In this document: positions 9,901-19,947 of the stretch, piece after piece
Numbering within the stretch: position 1 is the first letter of the stretch
How the letters are laid out: each line of letters opens with the position of its first letter
Assembly: GCA_928724745.1 (NCBI GenBank)
Contig: CAKMXJ010000037.1
Location: forward strand, 930,001-994,000
Direction: 5' to 3'
From: Anthracocystis setariae
Lineage: Eukaryota > Basidiomycota > Ustilaginomycetes > Ustilaginales > Ustilaginaceae
Length of the DNA stretch: 64,000 nucleotides
Notes under the pieces: generated by a model
Databases searched by the model: none
What the model was told of the DNA's origin: nothing
Seen by the model: the letters and a program-made list of their open reading frames with translations, nothing else
Position numbers and translations under genes: made by a program

Positions 9901-10867
9901 GACACCGGCGCAGAAGGCGGGGCTACGGACGGTGGATGTTTCGCTCCGCGTTGCGTTTTCGGAGGAGGAAGGGTACCAGGTGTTGGCTGTGACGGCGACG
10001 ACTAGTTTGACGGTGCAGGTGGGTCAGTTGTTCGGCGCAAGTGCATGGAGCAAGTCGCTAAGCGGTAAGGGGGTGGGGCGGGGGAGCAAAGCGTTGCTCG
10101 ATTTGGAGGATGACGACCAAGGTGCGGGGAAGGAGAAGTTTAGGGTTGGGCTGGACGTTTTGGTGCTCGCTGAACTCGCGCGTGGGGTTGAGGTGGCCTC
10201 GGTGGAGCTTGTCCAGCAGATGGAAGCTGTTGGTGTGGTGGATGAGGTTACGGAGGAGAAGGAGGCGTTGTTGGGGGCATGGCTTGCACATGATCGCTTC
10301 ACCTTCTCGCGGACTCTACCCTCTACCCCTTCGGCCTCACTCCTCTGGCGCGTCTCCTGGCATCGCTCCCTCCCTTCCCCCTCCTCCGCTGAGACCAACA
10401 CTACACTCATCCCCGTCCCCCCTCCAACCGCAGCCCCCATACCTCCAACGTCAAGCTTGACAGTAACCCTAACCTACCACCGCGCCCAACACCTCCACCA
10501 ACCCTTCCCACTCGCGATCCACATCGAAAACCACAACCCCTCCCGCTCCTTCGCCCTCACAATCTCCCTCGACACAGACGACAACTGGACCTCAGCCCTC
10601 TCCCGTCGCATCACTCTCCCCCACCTCCTCCCCAACGCAACAAAAACTTTGCCCAACTTCGCCCACCTCGCCCCGCAAGCAATAGGCAAGCTCAACCTCC
10701 CCAACCTAAACATCTCCCTCCAAGATCCCACCTCGGAAGCGACGCTAACGACCGCCAACTCTGCCGACATCACCGATACCGCTCAACACTTGGTCTCGTT
10801 CAAGTACTCCTCACCACACCAAGGCGTGCAAGAGGATAAGTTGCCCAAAATCTTGGTTAGGCTTTAA
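6968..10867 (+). CDS. TRAPPC11: TRAPP complex subunit TRAPPC11 (foie gras/gryzun)
   Basis: This single-exon 1,299-residue protein is a subunit of the TRAPP III-type tethering complex, which acts as a Rab (Ypt1/Rab1) exchange factor complex in ER-Golgi traffic and autophagy. The N-terminus, MNAFPPELLHHHFACMVVAGL, fits the family opening. The foie-gras domain spans roughly residues 200-560: RGIKLTIVLLTDRD, then SLFVLTPVARAELAEF, a YYRE.ARRVKRKR helix, YKLAVFAELAGDMQEAL as a TPR-like helix near 338, and EYWSWLSKQYRLFGEL near 437. The C-terminal half, from about 650 to the end, is beta-rich and gryzun/ASPM-like as in other TRAPPC11 proteins. Length is close to the human protein (about 1,130) plus Ser/Pro-rich inserts. 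I first considered Trs120/TRAPPC9, but the foie-gras pattern decides for TRAPPC11. The gene is convergent with the protein at 10937-12400. Confidence 0.88.
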   Translation: MNAFPPELLHHHFACMVVAGLTPPSKPSQPATASAPSSSALPSESSASEAPADHPTIVFPDLTKSLNDILAARARNTLWDPSRGRAAVFHTVFAEHSVRLPPLKTKPSARHVSPIVHVTSGSPSSAPPNDASTAAFAALPPRSPLSPLHPNSPQFPDGLIAPVWVRKHRELVPSVFVSFHCLPSPSEENANPDDSLIKAISDRRRSLAERGIKLTIVLLTDRDKLEDPALEARLSVIRRSSGLDTRASLFVLTPVARAELAEFVSSLHSALFEPAADYYREHARRVKRKRTRYPPPPSTLQPIVTALATLPPSSDTAKTAGLNDISWLSREGWIVRSEYKLAVFAELAGDMQEALLRYREAYDLLCNSASCLLGSTLMLPPRTKRWAEAKVLADTLSIRVCKLLLYADDGAAAANFFRRHLARFTDLSTGWGIGSMTFEYWSWLSKQYRLFGELIEHATRSYPGSPLPAFQLPVHAPPLPSKLMHPGAVPRFTDGRGEVHPPPGLLLPNQNAVSVSVLPSTHLGSAATYYYLAALCTIERRARFLRIASSTPTSPDEPDDSSPLAHERKVDHTAQLIETLTKAYDAFKKERHNRAALFVAARLAEAYLDSGKDEMALKFFERILRSYKKDEVDDVRVGLVDVAVPAAVRVADRVAAVKILVDVLDPSLPVGAERRRELVGALAALLEGKDDKETDVEAVTVAAGFVHVTAVFPAAGVEFGGEVPFQVSLRNASAFDASEIWSVERVALHFDSEDSAEATVVEVASSDSAASGESDKPTIVDLGKFEAALSITADISRILAKQQVVVFQGVYTPANAGLVRVGKIVLHARTMAGLATRFDLHHTEYASESADPSQPVSSGLNVGQWFLPSGRKVGVIQRADPSTTIVKPQRIHVSLSAATALGDGVEGFVDECIPLIIRITNHEKMPIHAWIDATLQPSYDGAKDTLECERGSTGGQAVRGISVGTVEAGKDGEVTVVLTPAQKAGLRTVDVSLRVAFSEEEGYQVLAVTATTSLTVQVGQLFGASAWSKSLSGKGVGRGSKALLDLEDDDQGAGKEKFRVGLDVLVLAELARGVEVASVELVQQMEAVGVVDEVTEEKEALLGAWLAHDRFTFSRTLPSTPSASLLWRVSWHRSLPSPSSAETNTTLIPVPPPTAAPIPPTSSLTVTLTYHRAQHLHQPFPLAIHIENHNPSRSFALTISLDTDDNWTSALSRRITLPHLLPNATKTLPNFAHLAPQAIGKLNLPNLNISLQDPTSEATLTTANSADITDTAQHLVSFKYSSPHQGVQEDKLPKILVRL

Positions 10868-10936
10868 TCTAGTTTTTTTTTTCTTTTTCTTTTTCTCTTT
10901 TTTTATGGCATTGAGATCTCGTAAAGTGGGTGTAGG

Positions 10937-12400
10937 TTAGGAAGAGAGTGCATGCCAGAGCGCTTTGAGTGTCCGACGTCTGCGCGGAGGAGGAGGAGGT
11001 GGTGGTGGTGCTGCGGTGGTGGTGGTAGGTTTGTGGCTAGTGAGTGGGATGGTGAGGAGTGTGCGGATGCGTGGGGGGGTGGGTTTGGCGAGCGCGAGGC
11101 TGGTCTCGGCGTGCGGTTGCGGGCTTGTCTCTGGTCCGACGTGGATCGACGATCCTGCAGTGGTCGGAAATTGGATCATCTCGGGCCGCGTGCGCTGACC
11201 TTTCGACTGGATCACAACGGTAGAAGGACTCGCACCGCAGTTGACTCTCCGCTTACATGCCACAAATGGCGATGAGGGATGGGTGAAATGAAGCCGAGTA
11301 GTCGAACGCGACTGTGCCAAGAGCTCGATCTGTCGAGCAGCGTCCGGCTTTTCTTGTTCCGCTGACGAGGCGCTACGCGCGAGCGCAAGTGCGTCGCGAG
11401 AGTTGGCTTCAAATCCATTGCGTCGTGTGAGTTCACCTGACTCACGCTCGGCGTGCCAAGATGAACCGATCGCCTCAGCAACCACCTCGGACACTTCGGC
11501 AGTTGGAAGCTCAGCTTTGCCACGGTGTGCAGGCACCAACTTGTGGTCGCGGAACCACGAGACCATGACCATGGCCTCCGTAGCCGTCCCAGCAGCTCGT
11601 CGGATCGAGTTGAGCACCAGTCGGTCCAGCTTGGATTGCTCATTATCCAAAAACAGTTCGAGCTCTTGCACCACGCTGTCAGCGGAGGAGCGGAAGTCCA
11701 AGAGCTTCTTTTCGAAATCTTGCGCCAAGAGTCCAAGGTTGGCTGGAGAAGCTGTTCGAAGAGGCGTTTTTGTTGCGCCTTGTGACGAGTGGCTTCGCAA
11801 CTCGCGACAGGGCAGGAAGTGCTCCAATGTCTCGATGTTGGACGGGTAAGCCGCTTCGAAAGGATCGATTGCTTCGTCAAGCTGAACATGCCAGCGTTGA
11901 CTCTCAGCAAGAGGATCACCGAAGCGGGTGGGTGGTCGAGTGGACTGTCCGCCACTGGGCTTCGAATACTGGTGGCAAAGACGATCGTACGAGGACGCTG
12001 CGCTCAGGCACGAGAATGGGCCGCGAGGCGTGCTGATGGAAGGAGAACTTGCGATCATAGTGTCTTCGGACCCATCGTTCGAGTCGTGGGATGAAGCTGG
12101 CGTCTGCTGGTCCACGTCCATGAACGGGGACTCCTCAGATAACTGCAGACCTTCATAATGAGGGGTAGGTGGAAAGCTCGATATAGCTGTGACGAGGGAT
12201 TCTGAGCTGGTTCCTGAAAGGCTCAGTGATACGATCGAAGAATCAGGGTGTTCAGCCGCAGCGCTGATATCGGATACACATCCGTGGCCAAGCGAGTGCT
12301 CGCTAGCCTTCCATTGAAGTCTGTCTGACTCGCCCTTATTGCGAAGGTTGAAGCAAAAGAGCTCCCCGGGCATGCCTAGCGGCACCTCGTCTACTAGCAT
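10937..12400 (-). CDS. Hypothetical lineage-specific protein with helical core and poly-proline tail
   Basis: The reading frame is intact for 487 residues from the ATG at 12400. I do not recognise a family. The N-terminal 190 residues are Ser/Thr/Pro-rich and probably disordered. Residues about 195-320 look alpha-helical and amphipathic, with LAQDFEKKLLDF, SVVQELELFLDNEQSKLDRL and IRRAAGTATEAMVMVSWFRDHKL. The tail has a run of eight prolines, then RRRR and LKALWHAL. No signal peptide or membrane segment is seen. The gene converges on TRAPPC11 with only 69 bp between stop codons. Codon usage on this strand is biased in third positions like neighbouring genes, which supports coding. A cytoskeletal or coiled-coil scaffold is possible but unproven. 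Confidence 0.6.
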   Translation of the reverse strand: MLVDEVPLGMPGELFCFNLRNKGESDRLQWKASEHSLGHGCVSDISAAAEHPDSSIVSLSLSGTSSESLVTAISSFPPTPHYEGLQLSEESPFMDVDQQTPASSHDSNDGSEDTMIASSPSISTPRGPFSCLSAASSYDRLCHQYSKPSGGQSTRPPTRFGDPLAESQRWHVQLDEAIDPFEAAYPSNIETLEHFLPCRELRSHSSQGATKTPLRTASPANLGLLAQDFEKKLLDFRSSADSVVQELELFLDNEQSKLDRLVLNSIRRAAGTATEAMVMVSWFRDHKLVPAHRGKAELPTAEVSEVVAEAIGSSWHAERESGELTRRNGFEANSRDALALARSASSAEQEKPDAARQIELLAQSRSTTRLHFTHPSSPFVACKRRVNCGASPSTVVIQSKGQRTRPEMIQFPTTAGSSIHVGPETSPQPHAETSLALAKPTPPRIRTLLTIPLTSHKPTTTTAAPPPPPPPPRRRRTLKALWHALSS

Positions 12401-15400
12401 CTTGCTTCTTCACCAGGTCTGGGCTGACTTAGAGGAACAAGCTGCGAGGGGGAGTCTAGGCAGAGGAGAGGCATATTCAATGTCCCATGAAACACCTCTT
12501 ATACGAAAAGGGCTGCCAAACTCGGAAGCCTGGGCGTCTTGTAGAGGCAGCGCAAGCGCACATGGCGATGCTCTGATGCGACTGGAGCATCCCGACCAGA
12601 TCCAAATGGAACGATGATGAGGTAGTTGACACGGTCAGGGAAGTGGGAAACCTCGGCGATTGCTCAACGCCGTGCTGTGATGCGTTGATTTTTCTTGACA
12701 AGCGGCGTAGCGACGCATGTTGATGTTGCACTTTGCGTTATGTGATGGGAGGACGGGTGACTGCCAAGTTTGAGCCTAAAACTCGCCGCACGAGCCTGAC
12801 GCGGAAGTGTCACGACTGTCAACGAGTCGAAGGTGCATTTCTTCCGTCGGCGCAAGGTTGCTTAGGCTTAGACTCGTGAGCACACCGCGCAAGCAGACCT
12901 AAGTAGGACTGAACGCTTCCGACCAAGACCGAAGCAGCTTTGACCGTGTGCGCGAGCAGGTGTTTTCGACTGCGTCCCACGAGATTGGAGGCTGGAAGTG
13001 GCGAGAGGCACGACAAAGCATCAAGTGTGGGCAGTGTTCGCTCTCTAGCGACCCGTCCGAGAAGGAACCTACTGGCCGACATTGCGTCGAGACCCGATAG
13101 CCTCTGGTTGCTCACAATCACCTTACGAACGCTTGAGTTGCCTTGCGAGCAATCTGATAACACGACAGGTAGACTGAAGACAAGTAAGCAGCGATGCGTG
13201 TAAGGTGCGACACCTCGTCTGTCGGGCAAGGATAGTGGGCTGACTATCACGTCCAGGAATTCGGACTTTGTGCGCGCACATCTGCCTCGACAGATTCTGC
13301 CACGCACTGGACAGACGGTAGAGGAACACGGTTGGGGCAGCTAGTAAGGTGCTCACGGCATTTGGTGGTTGCGCCTTGAGAAGGTGAGACACAACATGTT
13401 GAGGTTCTGTGCTGTACTCACACTTGTACAACGATGACACGTGTCAGGAACGCAGGCGCACACAGGCACGAATTGCGCCAGTCATGCAATGCGCCGGGAT
13501 TCCTCTGCGTTCATCGGCGGTTTTCCGTCGTCATGAGGAGCACAAAATGAAGTTGCTCAAAAGAATAGTTTTAGCGTTATGGAACTCTCGCCTGTCACCA
13601 TCCTCATCATGTTGCTCATTGAGCACATGGATTTTGGAGCCGACAGAACTTTGGCAGAAATGACACAGCTACAGTACTGTCTGTTAAAGAATCTTTCCTG
13701 TCCCCTGCTTCTTGACCATCACGGATGAATGTTGCAAAGCAATACTCGTTGCTTGGAATTACCGAATGACCGAATCGTCGCTTCTGGTGGCGATGGAGCT
13801 ATTACCTGGAGGATTCAGAAAGAGTAAGAGTGTATTTCAACGACGTTAGCCAAATGACACCAAAGGTCGCGTGCAGGTCAAGGCAAGTTTTTGATCGAGT
13901 GCAGCGCATTTGTAACAACGACGCTGATCGCATACCCAGTCCGAGCAGCTCGAACCATTGAGCGCCGTCGGTAGCGCAACCCACATTTTGGGCGGCAGCA
14001 GCCTTCGTCGAGCCTGAACCAGAAAGGCTTCAGGCTACCGATCAAGCCTAATCTGCATCCAAATTACGTTCATGAAGGCTTGTACAGTACAGCATAGCCT
14101 ACAATACAGTATGAAGCCGTACATCATCGACTCATCTGCTATAATGATCCAGATGGGTTCCCTGCAGGTCCCCCCGCGCAAATTTCACAGTGCTCCTGCA
14201 AGCGAGCGGCGGAATTTCGGTTCAGCCAGCCAGCCAGCGAGCGCCGCGTTTTGTCCGATGTGATCCTCGCACGGTGAGAGAAAAATGGTAGTATGGTGAT
14301 GATGATGGTGATGGTGAAGCTGTCGATTCCGCATACGGTACAAGATCGGTAGGAAAACAAGGTTTTTGTGCAAGGAAACGGCGTCTCGGATCGAGCGTCT
14401 TTATGCAGAACCGTCTCGACTGAAACATTTCGAAGCGCTTTGGAGGCATCGCCTAGCTGGCTAGCGTGCGAATTCCGGGCCCTTGTCCGACTCGCATGTG
14501 CATGCAAAAGGACCTTCGGTGCATGTTTTGGGGCACAAAAAGGGGGTTCCTGTACTTTACTGTACCGTAATGCGAGGTCGGTGCAAAAATGTTGAGCCGA
14601 CAGCGGACTTGGACATGATCAGATAAAACCTCGGTCGAATCCAGTCTGCTGTACCGGTGCTGTATGGTACTGTACGGTCCTGTACTGTGAAACAAGCCAC
14701 CATTGATCCCAGATCCGCGGCAGCCTGGAACGTACAGTACGTGCTGTACAAGAAACAATACGTCGCAAGCGCGGTCCCCTACATGGCCCCTGCGCTGATG
14801 TTGGTTGGCATAGTCACAGGGCAAATCCATTTTGCAGCACTCTCAGCTGCTACCAACAGAGACCGGCCCAAGACGAGCCTTGTTGGCCTTGGTGATGAGC
14901 AGTATGGCTGAGCGTCAGTTTGAAAGATCGCAACAACCGTGTTTATGATTTAGGGCGAGCAAGGTTCTTGCAGCTAAGTCGACTAGACTCAATTCAAGGT
15001 GCAAGAAGCCATTCAGAGGATACGGTCACCTAACCTTGGTCACAGTTCTGGCGCATTTCCGATGCTTTCATCGTACTGTCCATGAGTTGGCTACAGACAG
15101 GGCTACATTCTCTGCAGAACGATGCGTATGGCTATTTACTGTATTCAGTACTGTACCGGTACATGCAAAAATAGATGCAAGTCACCCAAGTTGAATCAAG
15201 CGAGGTCCGACCAATGCCCACCAAGATGCCCTTGCCGTATGGTCGGGCGCTGGAATCTGAACCAGTGTTCAATTTAGTAGGCTGGTCCGAATTCGTTTCG
15301 TGTGCCATACAGCAGACGCAACCGGGAACCATCACCGAGTAGCCTAGTCGGGTTCGCAATCCGGCGCACTCCCAGACTTGGGTCTGGTCGTGAGTCGCAA

Positions 15401-15941
15401 GACTTCGCTTACTGCTGCTGCAGCTCTACCCCGCACCCGAACCACAGCCACAGCTACAGCTACACCTTCGAGACGCATAGCACATTCTAGCACAACACAA
15501 CAGACCCAACGATGTCCACAGCATCCATGTCGGCTGGGAATGCGCCGTGGTGATATCCCGATCCTGTTCTGAGCTGTTCTGTACTCTGCCTAACTGCACT
15601 GGGCCGGTTCCTTGATCGGAACTTGGTTTGCACTTTGCAATTCGCTGCAGTCTCCTCAGAGAGCAATGTCTGGATAGGGCAAAGCTCGGTATAGAAGAAT
15701 CGATCGAGACGCACTAGGAACCGGTACCGCTTGTGCAGTTCCACTCCCTTCTAAGTTGCTTGGTGGCCGTACTGTACCTCTCTGGAAGCCTCAACCAAAG
15801 ACTGGCTCACCAAGCATACGGTACGGGATCTGTGCTGCAATATAAGCCGCAGGTCGGATGAATATTATTCACGCGGGCTTTAGGCATATCGCAACCCCGT
15901 CGCGCAATTCATACTCTCGCGATCTCTGTCACATTCTCTCA

Positions 15942-15991
<50 letters not shown>

Positions 15992-16377
15992 ACTGACACT
16001 TCCGACCCGTCGGCCACCATCAGAAACTCCCGTCGACAAGTCCTTTTTTCATACGTTCGTTCGTTCGATCGATCGTGTTTGCCGCAGATTGCTTCGCCAA
16101 CGTTTAGTAAACTCTCTTGACTGCTACTCTTGATTCTTTTCCGACGTTAAGAAAAGGCATCGTCTCGATCTTGTTCACTTGTTTCGTCTAAGCGGCCGAA
16201 ATCAGCTTTCTCACACCGCTCATGGTCACGCCACTCTGATTTGCCGCCTCGGCTTCTCCGCTTGTCGTCGGCCCTTCCGATTCATCCGACAACACATCCA
16301 CGCTCGCCGGTTTCCACAGCTCCGCATTCGATTCTTCCTCTTGTGATTCCTCCGTTCGCTACCATCCTGCTAATACA
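12401..16377. other. Gene-poor 4-kb region with GTACTGTAC words and CT microsatellite
   Basis: No frame here has domain content, conserved start context or a supportable exon chain. The region is rich in CAGTAC/GTACTG words, for example 13669-13680, 14084-14112, 14647-14692, 14731-14751 and 15139-15163. It ends in a pyrimidine-rich segment, including a CT repeat at 15952-15987, that probably belongs to the long promoter/leader of the Zn2Cys6 factor starting at 16378. A non-coding RNA cannot be excluded by eye. Confidence 0.5.
15952..15987. repeat. (CT)n microsatellite upstream of the Zn2Cys6 factor
   Basis: About 18 CT units in a longer pyrimidine tract, some 390 bp upstream of the start codon at 16378. 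Such tracts are common in fungal core promoters and leaders. Confidence 0.9.
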
Positions 16378-19300
16378 ATGTCGTATGGAACCTGTCCAGC
16401 TGCGATGCACGATGGTGCGTATCGCGAGCCCGCTCAACACGGGCTCAGTACTCAGCCATTTCACCAGCGTCGACAGTCCGCCGCGACCTTTGACCAGTTG
16501 GAGCCAGCATCCGACTTCTGGAACCGCCAGTCATCCTTCGCTCCTCCAAAGCTTCCTCCGCCGCGTCGCATGTCGCATCAGTCCTCGCACCACCCTCATC
16601 GTGACATCCCGACGCTATTCAAGGCCAAGACAGACTCGGCTGGTCCTTCGGTCCGAGACAACTACGGCCGACAGCGATCTTTCCATGCTGATACAACCGA
16701 TTTCACCTTAGACAATGCTTCTCGCAGGCGAACACATCCATACTCGGAAGAACCGACAAGCCCATATCTGCAGTCGTCCTCGGTATATGCTCGTCCGTCG
16801 GAACTCGTATCTTCACGCCATCGCCACGAAACCTTCGAGCACGACCAACACAGATTCGCGAGCGCTCCGAGCTCAGCATATCCTGCTCCTTCTTCTGAGG
16901 CTCAGGCTCAGGCTCAGTCCGGTCCTGTGCGTCCGGGCTCGGCCTCTCACGCCTTGGCGCCTTCATTGCCTCCGCAATCCGAGCCATCTCGTCAAGACCC
17001 CTTCCAGAGACGGGCTACCTTCCACGAGGTGGGACACCATCGACGCTTGAGCATGCTACCGGGCGTTCACGAGCCCAGTCAGACCAGTCGATATCCTCCT
17101 AGCGTCCCCTCGGCTCCGGCGTGGCAGTCTGCTCATCAAGTAGGGAAACGATCGCTCCCTTCGGACCATGAGCCACAACTTCACCAGATTTCATCGGATC
17201 GCCCTTCCAAGTCGTTGCCCTCGTCTGCCGCCCAGCTTCATCACGACGTGCACGTCAGAAGTAATGCGCAGATGCCTCCTTCATCGTCGGTGGGCACCTT
17301 GCATGATTACGAGCGAGACGATCGCATCAATTCTGCCCCAACCAAGCTTCCCCCGACTTCGGACAGTGTCGAGATATCGCGCGCTGGTCATCCCCTCGCT
17401 TCAGCTTCTGCCAGTGTCGCCGTACAGCCGGTCGCTAACCCGGCGGTATCTCAGCACCCGCTGCAGCCACAGCGCAAGCGCCTCAGAATCTCGAGAGCTT
17501 GTGACGAATGTCGTCGCCGTAAGACTCGCTGTGACATCGTCGGTGCTTTCCCGGGCGAGCCGGGACATCCCCTAACCATCTCCGGCGCTGTGCCTTTGCT
17601 CGAACCCAACATGGAGCCCAAGGGCGAGATGCTCATTCTGCAGCCTTGCTTGAATTGTCGCCGTAGTGACGTGACTTGCTCTTATAGCAAGCGTCCTCTC
17701 AAGCGTGGTCCCAGCAAGGGATACATTAAGGATCTCGAGAGACGTCTCAACTCGCTCGAGTCGCAGCTTGTCGCAGGTGAACGAGCTGATGGCGATGATC
17801 AGGAGCATGCACAACACAGCCTGGGACCTGTTGAAAGCGCCAACACAGACATTGCGCCCCCCGCAGCTAAGCCCAAGGTTCGCACGGAAGATCGCATTAG
17901 CCGACTTGAAAGCGTCTTGGCTCGTCCGTCTACCGCCAATAAGAGTGATAGGAGCGACAATGACAAGAACGTTGCAGCTGCATCGAGCCGCAGGAGTGTC
18001 GAATCGGATGCTGCTCACATCAAGTCGGAGGACCACCCCAAGTCCGAGGCGGATGGCGACGTTGTCACGAAGGGGGCCGAGACTGCTCTTTCTGCAGCGG
18101 ATTCTGTCGGTTCCGATTCGCTAGGTACACCGCCATCCAGCACCAATGACGATGCTTGGTCGAAGTCATCAAGCGTGGTCGCCAATGCCTCTAGTGTTCG
18201 GCAGCTTACGCACGTGTCCGAGAAGCTGAAAGGCAAAGGAAAGCGACGCTCCGCAGCTAAATCGTCTTCGGTACCCTCTGACGCAGATGTGGCCGAAGTC
18301 AAGGCCAAAATTTTTGGCTCTCTCTTGCACGCCACGTTTCCCATCGTGCCGACTACGTCCGAAGCCGAGGGCAGCCATGGCAATGCCAATACGATCGCTC
18401 GCATTCAGGATCGGCTGCTTGCACGGGGCATGCGTCTGTTGGTCGAACCGGTGGAGATGATAACAACGCCGCAAGACTCGCGTTCCAGCGCGCCCGCACC
18501 GCACGGCTCGAAAGCCACAGCGCATGCCGCTAGGGTCGCAAGCCTCATAGGTCAGGCATCTGCCGGTCTTGGTGGGGTAAGGGATGAGCTTGCCCTGCAA
18601 GCACGCCCAGGCACGGATCAGTTGCGAACTTTGCGGAAGCTGTCGCATCGGCTATCTTGCCAAGAGGCTGATCTGCTCATGCTCTGCCATTTAGATCACT
18701 TGCGAAATGGTCGCAACAATAACTCGGCGCTTGCTGCTGCAGTGTCCAAGCTCGGATCTGGCTCCAACGTTCAAGACGATAGCGAGACGTACCGGCGGAG
18801 GACTTTGTTGTTCATGCTGGATCGGTGGCATGCGGTTGCGTTTGGTACGCCTCATCTATTGATGGGTCGATTCGGAATGGAGCGTCACAGTTTCCGGTCG
18901 ATGAAGGAAGCGCTGGGTGATGTGTCGCAGTCTCCGCTCAGGGATGGGGTGTACGAAGTGTTGCGTTGCGCCATCATGTTTGGACAGCTGAACGACCTCG
19001 CACAGAACAACGGGGGTTGGAAGGGGATCAGCAAGAGCGATGTCGAGGCGGTGATTCACAGCGCGACCGACGAGGATGAGCAAGCGACGGCAGCTTCGGA
19101 GCCATCGCAGTCGAGCAGCATCAGCGAGGCGGACTCTGGCCTGTTGGGCACGGCTGCGATGCGGTACAGCCTTGAGTCAGCTGTGCGGTGCTACTATGCG
19201 CTGCACACACTTCCGAATGCCAAAGATGCCACCGTCGAGGATATCCACAGGATCTTTGGGCTGGCGGAACGCATTATTGTTCTCGGGACGGAAAAGACGC

Positions 19301-19851
19301 CGCTCTCGTTGCAGGGCAAGCTGATGCAGTCTGCGATCGGACCGCCCGTTCTGTGCATTGCAGCGGTGGCGTTCTCGTGGTGTCTGCGGATGATCTGCAT
19401 GGAGGCAGCCCAATTGTTGTCCCTTGATGCTGCTGCTGGTGCTTCCTCCTCTTGTGTTGCCGCTGCTGCCGAGGATGCTGGTACAGTGACGGTTTCGGCC
19501 GATTCTTTGCCGCTCGAGTTCCTACGACGCAAGATCCTCGACTACGTTCGGCTGTGTGGACCGCTCTGTCTGTTCTCGGGAGGATCGCCTACGAGTGCGG
19601 CATCGTTTGCGCCAGTGTATCTGCGTCTGGCGCTCTACTTTAACCAGACAGTCTCATTCGCATCTTGGCTAGGCTCGCTCGTCAGTCCACAAACTCAACG
19701 GCAAAGCCCCGTGCATCACAGTCGTATAGCGCTAGGCAACGACGCAGACGCGATCGTAGACTCGGCCAGCGAGATGGGCGTGCTAGGCTATCTCCTCGCC
19801 ACTACGCGTCAGAGCGAGGCGTGCAAGTTGCTATCATCCGCTGCAGCGTAA
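16378..19851 (+). CDS. Zn2Cys6 binuclear-cluster transcription factor with enlarged cluster loop
   Basis: This 1,157-residue single-exon protein is a fungal zinc-cluster DNA-binding regulator. Residues 1-370 are disordered, rich in Ser, Pro, His and Gln. The cluster is C375-x2-C378-x6-C385, then 38 residues, then C424-x2-C427-x6-C434. It is followed by PLKRGPSKGYIKDLERRLNSLESQL, a linker and coiled-coil dimerisation segment; the KRGPSKGY linker is shared with the Rgt1-type glucose-response regulators of yeasts. The loop between the third and fourth cysteine is normally about 5-12 residues, so 38 is unusual. The C-terminal half (about 640-1157) has the leucine-rich helical pattern of the fungal-specific middle homology region, including LSCQEADLLMLCHLDHLRNG and RRRTLLFMLDRWHAVAFG. 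Target genes are unknown; a role in sugar sensing is suggested only by the linker. The gene converges on the Yop1-like gene. Confidence 0.9.
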   Translation: MSYGTCPAAMHDGAYREPAQHGLSTQPFHQRRQSAATFDQLEPASDFWNRQSSFAPPKLPPPRRMSHQSSHHPHRDIPTLFKAKTDSAGPSVRDNYGRQRSFHADTTDFTLDNASRRRTHPYSEEPTSPYLQSSSVYARPSELVSSRHRHETFEHDQHRFASAPSSAYPAPSSEAQAQAQSGPVRPGSASHALAPSLPPQSEPSRQDPFQRRATFHEVGHHRRLSMLPGVHEPSQTSRYPPSVPSAPAWQSAHQVGKRSLPSDHEPQLHQISSDRPSKSLPSSAAQLHHDVHVRSNAQMPPSSSVGTLHDYERDDRINSAPTKLPPTSDSVEISRAGHPLASASASVAVQPVANPAVSQHPLQPQRKRLRISRACDECRRRKTRCDIVGAFPGEPGHPLTISGAVPLLEPNMEPKGEMLILQPCLNCRRSDVTCSYSKRPLKRGPSKGYIKDLERRLNSLESQLVAGERADGDDQEHAQHSLGPVESANTDIAPPAAKPKVRTEDRISRLESVLARPSTANKSDRSDNDKNVAAASSRRSVESDAAHIKSEDHPKSEADGDVVTKGAETALSAADSVGSDSLGTPPSSTNDDAWSKSSSVVANASSVRQLTHVSEKLKGKGKRRSAAKSSSVPSDADVAEVKAKIFGSLLHATFPIVPTTSEAEGSHGNANTIARIQDRLLARGMRLLVEPVEMITTPQDSRSSAPAPHGSKATAHAARVASLIGQASAGLGGVRDELALQARPGTDQLRTLRKLSHRLSCQEADLLMLCHLDHLRNGRNNNSALAAAVSKLGSGSNVQDDSETYRRRTLLFMLDRWHAVAFGTPHLLMGRFGMERHSFRSMKEALGDVSQSPLRDGVYEVLRCAIMFGQLNDLAQNNGGWKGISKSDVEAVIHSATDEDEQATAASEPSQSSSISEADSGLLGTAAMRYSLESAVRCYYALHTLPNAKDATVEDIHRIFGLAERIIVLGTEKTPLSLQGKLMQSAIGPPVLCIAAVAFSWCLRMICMEAAQLLSLDAAAGASSSCVAAAAEDAGTVTVSADSLPLEFLRRKILDYVRLCGPLCLFSGGSPTSAASFAPVYLRLALYFNQTVSFASWLGSLVSPQTQRQSPVHHSRIALGNDADAIVDSASEMGVLGYLLATTRQSEACKLLSSAAA

Positions 19852-19911
19852 AACTTCAAAATGCCAAAAAAAAAAAAGTGTAAAAAAAAGCCAATGTGGT
19901 CCCCATTCAGC

Positions 19912-19913
19912 GC

Positions 19914-19946
<33 letters not shown>
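19912..19946. repeat. (GT)n-(GA)n compound microsatellite
   Basis: About nine GT units followed by about eight GA units, lying between the convergent stop codons of the Zn2Cys6 factor and the Yop1-like gene, most likely in overlapping 3' untranslated regions. Confidence 0.9.

Positions 19947-19947
<1 letters not shown>

Noticed and set aside
6968..10867. Trs120/TRAPPC9 as identity
   Set aside because: The foie-gras block pattern (VVLL.D, SLFVL, helical EALLRYREAY and FEYW.WLSKQ) fits TRAPPC11 instead.
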